Shown piece by piece: positions 35,345-41,082 of a DNA stretch of 41,082 nt; the first letter of the stretch is position 1; each line of letters opens with the position of its first letter. Source of the stretch: Strigomonas culicis (Eukaryota; Euglenozoa; Kinetoplastea; Trypanosomatida; Trypanosomatidae). The stretch is from contig AUXH01000100.1 of the NCBI GenBank assembly GCA_000482145.1, forward strand, positions 1 through 41,082, in the 5' to 3' direction. Made by a program: the position numbers and the translations under genes. The notes under the pieces are model-generated. The model was not told where the DNA came from. It made no database searches and was given only the letters and a program-made list of their open reading frames with translations.

Positions 35345-36534
35345 GTCAACTCGCACCCGCTGACTGTACAACACAGAGAAGAAGAATATTAAAGTATAAG
35401 AGAGATCAGATCACCATTAAAAGAAAAGGAAAAGATAAAAAATGATTGGTCAAGCTCAAAGACGAAAAAAGCAGAGAAACAATCAATTTTGATAGCGAAT
35501 GGACTGTATACTTTTTTTTTACTCACAATGAAAAAGAGAGTGGAGAAAAAAACGAGAGAGTGCGAATTAAGAGGTGGATATGACACAGACAGATACATAA
35601 AAAAAAAAAATTGTATGCACCATACCATTTGGAGGAAAAAAGAGTTTAGTGAGTGAAAGGTATGGCAATAAACACACTTGTTTTCTTTTTTTTTTCTGTT
35701 CACTTCTTTTAATTATCACTCTCTTCTTTTTTTTTTTTTATCGTTCTCCGATCTTTACTATTTTTAATTGTTTTTTACTAAAAAATTTTTTGTTTGTTTT
35801 TGACTTATATGAAAAAAAAAACGTAAAAAAAATGAGTATATTTAATTCCAGAAAACACTATGAGACAAGTCACATTGTGTTTGTTATTATTATTCAGTTT
35901 CCTTTTTATTTCGCTATTTTTTTTTTCGTTTTTCAATTCTCCATTTTTTTTTTCTCATTTGTTTGAGATTTAAAAAAAAAAAAAGAGAGAATGAAAAAAG
36001 GAAAAAAGAAGAAAAAAAAGAGAGACGTAATGATTTTGAGAACTTAAAATTCTGACTGTCGACAGCACCCCTCGGTTGGGATACAATTGTAATCGTGTTT
36101 GCTCAGACATCCGACAGCATGATAATTGAATGTGTCTTCTTCTTTACTTGAGCGCTTTCTCTTCTCCTCCTTTTGTTTTCTTCAATACATATAGCACAGA
36201 AAGAATCGAAAAAAAAAAAGAAAGGAGAGTGGCAGCGTACTCTCTTCATTTTCTTACCATTTCGCTTCTTGCTTTTCTTTTTGGCATTACCCTTTTTTAA
36301 TCATATTATATACATATTTTTCCAATCCTCCTTCCATTGTGTCGTTTCATTTTTTTTTTCTGTGTGTATACGCGTACATCTATTAACCACCTACCACCAC
36401 CCGTACAAACACACCCATAGAATCTATTAGAAGCTTCTTATTACTCCTTTTTCCTTCTTTTTAGTTCGTTTCTACACTTGCCATAAACACACACACAAAC
36501 ACATAGATACATCTCTCTATCCACATTTACATAC
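35345..36534. other. long AT-rich intergenic region between HSP60 copy 2 and the Cdc20-like gene
   Basis: About 1.2 kb with no supportable gene and many A and T homopolymers. One short stretch (about 36052-36125) has mixed composition. It contains the 10-bp palindrome CTGTCGACAG and a direct repeat of CGACAGCA (36060-36067) and CGACAGCA-like DNA (36112-36119). It could be a small RNA or only spared spacer. The Cdc20-like splice tract is at 36436-36464. Confidence 0.6.
36436..36464 (+). promoter_or_regulatory. predicted trans-splice acceptor of the Cdc20-like gene
   Basis: A T/C-rich tract ends in the AG at 36463-36464. The 70-nt leader has no ATG before 36535. Confidence 0.55.
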
Positions 36535-38876
36535 ATGTACAATGAGACTCACCACTATCGCTACACCGCCTCCCCGTCGCGGCGCTCGACGTCGCCGCTG
36601 TCGCCGTCGTCGGACCCGCCGCCGCGCGGCAAGCACCGGCTGCGGTCGGACTCGCTGCTGAGGGGCGGCGGCAGGCCCGCCTGGCAGCCGACGCGGCTGA
36701 CCTCCTCCTACTGCGTCCTGCGCGCGACCGGCGCGCAGGACGACTACTACACGAGCTGCCTCTCCTGGGGCCAGCGCCACGTCGCCCTCGCCCTGCGCGA
36801 GCACGTGCTGCTCTTCCAGCCCCGCGAGCCGGAGCGCGGCGGGCGGCCCGCCGCCGCGGCGGCGCAGCGCCACACCACCGCCGCGATCACCTCCACCAAG
36901 ACGTTCAACCCGCCGGACGGCGGCGGGCCGGAGCGGCACCCCAGCAGCGTCGCCATCGCCCGCAGCGACGACCGCACGCTCTTCCTCGGCTTCTCGGACG
37001 GCTCCGCGGAGCTGTACCGCAGCGTCGACGGCGGCGTGCTCGAGTCGACGATGCGCTTCGAGATGCCGGACGCGCTGGCGACGTGCTGCACGTGGCTGTC
37101 GCTGCTGGAGCCGCCGGACGGCCGCGGCGCGGCCCCCGCCTGGCGGCGCGGCTCGGGCCCGCCTCGGGGCCGCAGCTCGCCGCCGCCGCGGCCGTCGTCG
37201 CGAGCCCGCGGCCGCCCGCCAGCCCGCGCGACCACGTCGTGGCGCAGCTGCGCGGCACCATCCGCGCCATGGCGCCCTCGCTCAGCAGCGTCACCGCGAT
37301 GGCCACCTCCGCCTACCACCCGACGCTCGCCGCGCTCGCGAGCTCCAGTGAGGGGCTGCTGCTGCTGGACCATCGCCAGCGGCGGCCCTGCGCCGTCTTC
37401 GCGAGCGGGCCGGCGAGCTCGCGCTGGTGGCAGCCGCCCAGCGGCGCCGGCACGCTGTACAACACCTCGCCCATGTACGCGTCGTCGGTCGGCAGCGGCG
37501 GCGCGCCGGAGCACCCCGACGCCTACGTGTACCGCGGCGCTGAGGAGGAGGAGGAGGAGGAGGAGGAGGAGGAAGAGTCCGAGGTGATCGACTGGTTCGG
37601 CCGCCACGAGGGCGGGGCCGCGCGGCTGGCGGCCGACGAGCGGCCCCCCGCGGACGACGACAGCGAGCTGGAGCGGGTGTCCGTGGACGAGGCCGAGCTG
37701 GCGGACGGCGCGGAGGAGCAGGCGGTGCTGCGCTACCTGCAGCAGGCGGTGGGCTACCTCCTGGCTCAGGACCGTCTCTGCAGCGTCGCCTTCAACGCCT
37801 GCGGCGAGCTCGTCGCGACCGGCAGCAGCGCCGGCGTCGTGACGGTCTGGTCCGTGCACCGGCACTGCCAGCCGCTCCACACCTTCACCTTCCAGCCGCA
37901 CCTCGGCGGCGGCGAGGCGGCTGGCCGGCGCCACAGCACGGGCAGCGGCGGGCCCTGGCCGGGCGACCACCACAGCCGCTACCCGTCCTCCGTGTCCGGC
38001 ACGCCGCGGTCGCAGAGCAGCCTGCACGGGCGCCACCGCAGCCCCATCGGCATCGGCGGCGGCGGCGCGCGCGTCGAGACGACTGTGAAGGCGCTCGCCT
38101 TCCACCCCACCCAGCCGTACGAGCTCGCCGTCGCCGGCGGCGTCGGCTCCGCCGGCGTGCGGCTGTACGACCTCGGCGACGGCGGCGGCGGCGGCCCGGA
38201 CGACGACGACGCCTTCGCGGCCTCGCTGTCCGTGTACACGCCGGCGACCGGCGGCGGCGCGCCGCGCTGCGTGGCGGTGGGCGCGACGCAGGCGGCCGCG
38301 CTGCAGCTGCTGTACGCGCCCGACGGCGCCCACCTCGTCACCGCACACGGGCCGCTGCCGTCCGCCGGCGCCATCGCCTCGCCGCACCCCGCGGAGCTGA
38401 CCGCCGCGAGCGCCAACGCGGCCGGCGGCGGCGGCGGCGCGGCGGCGCCGGGCGACCGGTGGCAGTCCAACGCGCTGCTCGTCTGGCGGCGCGGCGGCGA
38501 GGGCCACCACGAGGGCGGCGCCGCGCGGCAGGCACTGCAGCCCCTCTACGCCCTCCCCGGCCACCGGTCGCGGCCGCTGCACATCGCGATGCCGTACAGC
38601 GCGGCGGCGCCGGCGGCGGGGCCGCTGGGCAGCGAGCCGTGGTGCTTCGCGCGGGATGACAGCGGCGGCGCGGACGGCCCCGCCGCCGCCGCGCCGAGTC
38701 CCTACTTCGGCTGCGTCGCCTCCGTCGCCGGCGGTGCGGACGACAGCACGATCCGCTTCTGGGACATCTTCCAGAGCCGCTCCGCGGGCCGTCACACGGC
38801 CGCGCTGCCGCCGCCGCCGCCGTATCCGCCCTACGCGTCTGGCGGCGAAGGCTACGCGGAGACTGAGCTGCGATAG
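36535..38876 (+). CDS. Cdc20/Cdh1 (Fizzy)-like WD40 protein, interrupted by a frameshift near 37133-37240
   Basis: WD40 protein resembling the Cdc20/Cdh1 activators of the anaphase-promoting complex. The N-terminal part (frame of 36535) carries VLRATGAQDDYYTSCLSWGQ then HVALALREHVLLF, matching the DDFYxNxLDWS...VAVALxxxVYLW block that opens the Fizzy propeller. The rest lies in another frame (37140 to 38876) with repeats such as LCSVAFNACGELVATGSSAG, VKALAFHPTQPYELAVAGG and CVASVAGGADDSTIRFWD. Coding signal passes from the first frame to the second between about 37120 and 37240. A one-base loss in the C5 run at 37133-37137 would explain it, through sequencing error or a real mutation. The joined length would be about 780 residues, inflated by Gly/Ala/Glu-rich insertions. 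The protein ends in LR, close to the IR tail that docks on the APC/C. I see no clear C-box. Confidence 0.72.
37543..37576 (+). repeat. (GAG)n repeat inside the Cdc20-like gene
   Basis: Consecutive GAG codons with one GAA give a poly-Glu run of about 13 residues between WD repeats. Confidence 0.85.
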
Positions 38877-39374
38877 GACCTCTATATATTAGCTAAGAAA
38901 AGAAAAAATGGAACATTATAGACAAACATGGCGAGTGCCAGTGCACACACACACACACTGCCGTACATACACCTCTAGATAAATCGTTGGATGGTGTTAC
39001 GATCGATAGAAACACAGAAACTTCTGAGTATATAATATGACAACATGGATACATGTATGTGTAGGTGTGTGGGTGTAAAGGGGAGGGGAGGGGGGATTGC
39101 GTATCCAAGCAGTTCGAAGAAAGAGACTGTGTGTCTTCTACAGTATTTACGTGTTTACAACTCGCAACTATCCTTTTTGTTGTTGTTGTTTTCGATGATG
39201 ATTGCTGCCTCTTTTTTTTTAAAAAAAGTGCCTTCTCTCCTCCTCTCTCTCTCTCTCTCTTCACTTTTGTTCATGACATCAGCCTCTACTAGTATTCTTC
39301 TTACTACTATTTGAATATATACATACACCTATATATATATATATATATACAGAAAAGAAAAAAAACGCTTTCCA
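38877..39374. other. intergenic region between Cdc20-like gene and ALG3
   Basis: Contains a CA repeat (about 38942-38958), a G-rich patch (39078-39096), the ALG3 splice tract and a (TA)n run (about 39331-39349) in the ALG3 5' UTR. No gene is seen. Confidence 0.6.
39231..39282 (+). promoter_or_regulatory. predicted trans-splice acceptor of ALG3
   Basis: A long CT repeat ends in ACATCAG with the AG at 39281-39282. The leader of about 92 nt includes a TA repeat and has no upstream ATG. Confidence 0.55.
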
Positions 39375-40703
39375 ATGAGCAACGGCTTGGACGCTTCTAG
39401 CCTGCTCTTCTTTGCGGAGACGCTGCTGGTCTTCGGGGTGTTGCTCTATGTGCCGTACACGGAGATCGACTGGAAGGCCTACATGGACGAGGTGCACGGT
39501 GTCACCACGCCGCCGTTCGACCTCAACTACCTCCACCTGAAGGGCGACACGGGGCCCCTTGTGTACCCGGGCGGCTTCGTGTGGCTCTACAGCGGCCTGA
39601 GCATGCTCACCGCCGGCGGCACGGCGGTCGAGAGCGCGCAGTGTCTCTTCTGGGGGCTGTACGTGATGCTGCTAGCGCTTGTCTTCCGCTTCTATCGCAG
39701 GACGGGCGTGCCGCTGAAGGTGCTCATCACCGTATTTTTGTCCAAGCGCATCCGCAGCGTCGTGGTGCTGCGTCTCTTCAATGACACGTGGGCCATCTTT
39801 TTCGCCTACCTGATGGTGGCGTACTTTGCGTTTTACCGGCGCTTCCGCCTCGGCTGTTTTGTGTACAGCATCTCCGTGTCCATCAAGATGAACACGGTTC
39901 TCTTCGCACCTGGGCTGCTTTTCGTGCTCTTCTCGGCGGTGTCCATCCCGGAGGTCATCGTGTGCTTCCTCATCGGCCTCTCGTGGCAGCTGCTGTCGGC
40001 GGCGCCCTTCCTCTGCCATAACGCGCCGGCCTACCTCGAGAAGGCCTTTGAACTGAAGCGCGTCTTCACGCAGAAGTGGTCCGTCAACTATCAGTTCCTG
40101 CCGCCGGACATCTTTGTGAGCCCGGTGCTGAGCCTCGCGCTCGTGGGGCTGACAGTGCTGGCGTGGGGCACCATCGCGTGGCGCCGCTGGCGCCACCGCC
40201 GCTACACCGTCAGCGTGGTGGGCGCTGGCAACCCCGCGCGTGCCGCCGCCGAGGAGCGGCGCATCGGCACCGCCATCCTCCTGACACTCCTCGAGTCCAA
40301 CTTCATCGGCGTCGCCTTCTCCCGCTCGATGCACTACCAGTTCATCATCTGGTTCATCTTTGGGCTGCCGCTGCTGCTCCACTTCACGCGGATGCCGTCC
40401 GTCCTACGCTTCGTGGTGATGGCCGCGATCCGGTACGGCTTCGAGGTGTACCCGCCGCAGCCCAGGTCGTCCGCCGCCGTCATGGGCGGGCTCCTCGTCG
40501 CGGTGCTCGCCGTGCTCTTCTTCGGGGATGACCAGAAGGTCGACCGCAGCGACCGCGCGGCCCTGCAGCCGAAGCCCAGAAAGGAGAAGAAGCCGAAGGA
40601 GCCGAAAGAGACAAAAGAACTGAAGGAGAAGAAGGGAACGAAAGGGTCGAAGGGGGCAAAGGGCCCGAAGGAGCCGGCGGCGGTGACAAAGAAGAAGCAG
40701 TAA
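39375..40703 (+). CDS. ALG3: ALG3, dolichyl-P-Man:Man5GlcNAc2-PP-dolichol alpha-1,3-mannosyltransferase
   Basis: ALG3 (family GT58) adds the first lumenal mannose from dolichol-phosphate-mannose to the Man5 lipid-linked oligosaccharide in the ER membrane. The 442-residue protein is polytopic with many hydrophobic spans. Family motifs are clear: YTEIDWKAYMDEV at about 28-40, then LHLKGDTGPLVYPGGF, and LRLFNDTWAIFFAYLMV. Near the C-terminal half, SNFIGVAFSRSMHYQFIIWF is also typical. After the last span (about residue 390) comes an unusual tail of some 50 residues made largely of Lys, Glu, Pro and Gly. It ends in KKKQ, which fits the KKxx dilysine signal for retrieval to the ER. The Lys-rich tail is not part of the catalytic fold. 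Confidence 0.95.
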   Translation: MSNGLDASSLLFFAETLLVFGVLLYVPYTEIDWKAYMDEVHGVTTPPFDLNYLHLKGDTGPLVYPGGFVWLYSGLSMLTAGGTAVESAQCLFWGLYVMLLALVFRFYRRTGVPLKVLITVFLSKRIRSVVVLRLFNDTWAIFFAYLMVAYFAFYRRFRLGCFVYSISVSIKMNTVLFAPGLLFVLFSAVSIPEVIVCFLIGLSWQLLSAAPFLCHNAPAYLEKAFELKRVFTQKWSVNYQFLPPDIFVSPVLSLALVGLTVLAWGTIAWRRWRHRRYTVSVVGAGNPARAAAEERRIGTAILLTLLESNFIGVAFSRSMHYQFIIWFIFGLPLLLHFTRMPSVLRFVVMAAIRYGFEVYPPQPRSSAAVMGGLLVAVLAVLFFGDDQKVDRSDRAALQPKPRKEKKPKEPKETKELKEKKGTKGSKGAKGPKEPAAVTKKKQ

Positions 40704-41050
40704 AAACAAAGAACAGAAGACAACGAAGTGTATATATAGAGAGAGAGATTCGCACGTCCGTTTGGTGCGTGACTATCGTTACCGTTTCAGCATCACTTTT
40801 TTTTATTATTATTATCATTATTACAACAATATACTATGAATGGTGATGGCTCAGTGGTTTTCAGAACGTACAATCCGCTTTCTCGCTCTCTATTATGGCG
40901 ATACATGACATGTCTTACGTTGATTGATGGTTATGCGATGTTTGCCTTTTTTTACTTTTCTACTATTCTCTCTCTCTCCCTCTCTCGTTCTCTTCTTTTT
41001 TTTTTTTGATCATATGTATGTGGTAATAGGAGTGTTATATAGCATATAAA

Positions 41051-41082
<32 letters not shown>
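40704..41082. other. 3' flank of ALG3 up to the window edge
   Basis: AT-rich 3' UTR and spacer. It contains a CT tract (about 40970-40999) that may serve the next gene outside the window, and a (TA)n microsatellite at the very end. Confidence 0.6.
41053..41081. repeat. (TA)n microsatellite at the window edge
   Basis: About 14 TA units, running to the last bases of the window. Confidence 0.85.

Noticed and set aside
1..41082. CRISPR arrays, operons with Shine-Dalgarno sites, tRNA or rRNA genes, retroelement proteins
   Set aside because: None was found by eye. Genome organisation is eukaryotic (kinetoplastid). Only short microsatellites repeat regularly, and I saw no tRNA A/B-box pair in the spacers. 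A covariance-model scan would be needed to exclude small RNAs.

Overview
This window looks like nuclear DNA of a trypanosomatid (Kinetoplastea). Every gene is intronless. The genes form two long same-strand arrays that point away from each other. The gaps between genes are full of A, T and pyrimidine homopolymers, and most starts are preceded by a polypyrimidine tract and a first AG, the signature of trans-splicing of a spliced leader. The gene content also fits: trypanin/DRC4, an MSH6-type MutS, a tandem pair of mitochondrial HSP60 genes, phosphomannomutase, a calcineurin-A-like phosphatase and ALG3. From memory and unchecked, phosphomannomutase, HSP60 and ALG3 lie near each other on Leishmania chromosome 36 and T. 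brucei chromosome 10, so this is probably a conserved syntenic block. I cannot name the genus.

Layout. Positions 1-16606 are read leftward. In transcription order they hold a TLDc-domain membrane protein, MSH6-like MutS, a four-span membrane protein, two tandem RNF5-like membrane RING ligases, ribosomal protein eL43, a helical unknown, DRC4 (trypanin) and an unknown cut off by the window edge. Positions 16607-17700 are a divergent strand-switch region. Positions 17701-40703 are read rightward: phosphomannomutase, ALKBH4, a calcineurin-A-like phosphatase, a small RIIa/Dpy-30-like protein, an MTHFR-like protein, an importin-beta family protein, a coiled-coil unknown, two HSP60 genes, a Cdc20/Cdh1-like WD40 protein with a frameshift, and ALG3.

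The genes do not form one pathway, as is usual in trypanosomatid arrays. There are loose themes: GDP-mannose supply and lipid-linked N-glycan assembly (PMM, ALG3), ER quality control (RING pair), the flagellar axoneme (DRC4, perhaps the RIIa-like protein) and mitochondrial folding (HSP60 pair).

Most notable points. (1) The strand-switch region carries a roughly 340-bp GC-rich island with extreme strand asymmetry: one T on the + strand in 170 bases. (2) A local AT-rich domain of roughly 9 kb around it affects even the codons of flanking genes. (3) The MTHFR-like protein keeps its regulatory domain but has lost several catalytic-site residues. (4) The calcineurin-like protein has lost the GDxVDRG motif. 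(5) The RING genes share a 199-bp tract with only four mismatches, beside unrelated tails, which suggests gene conversion.
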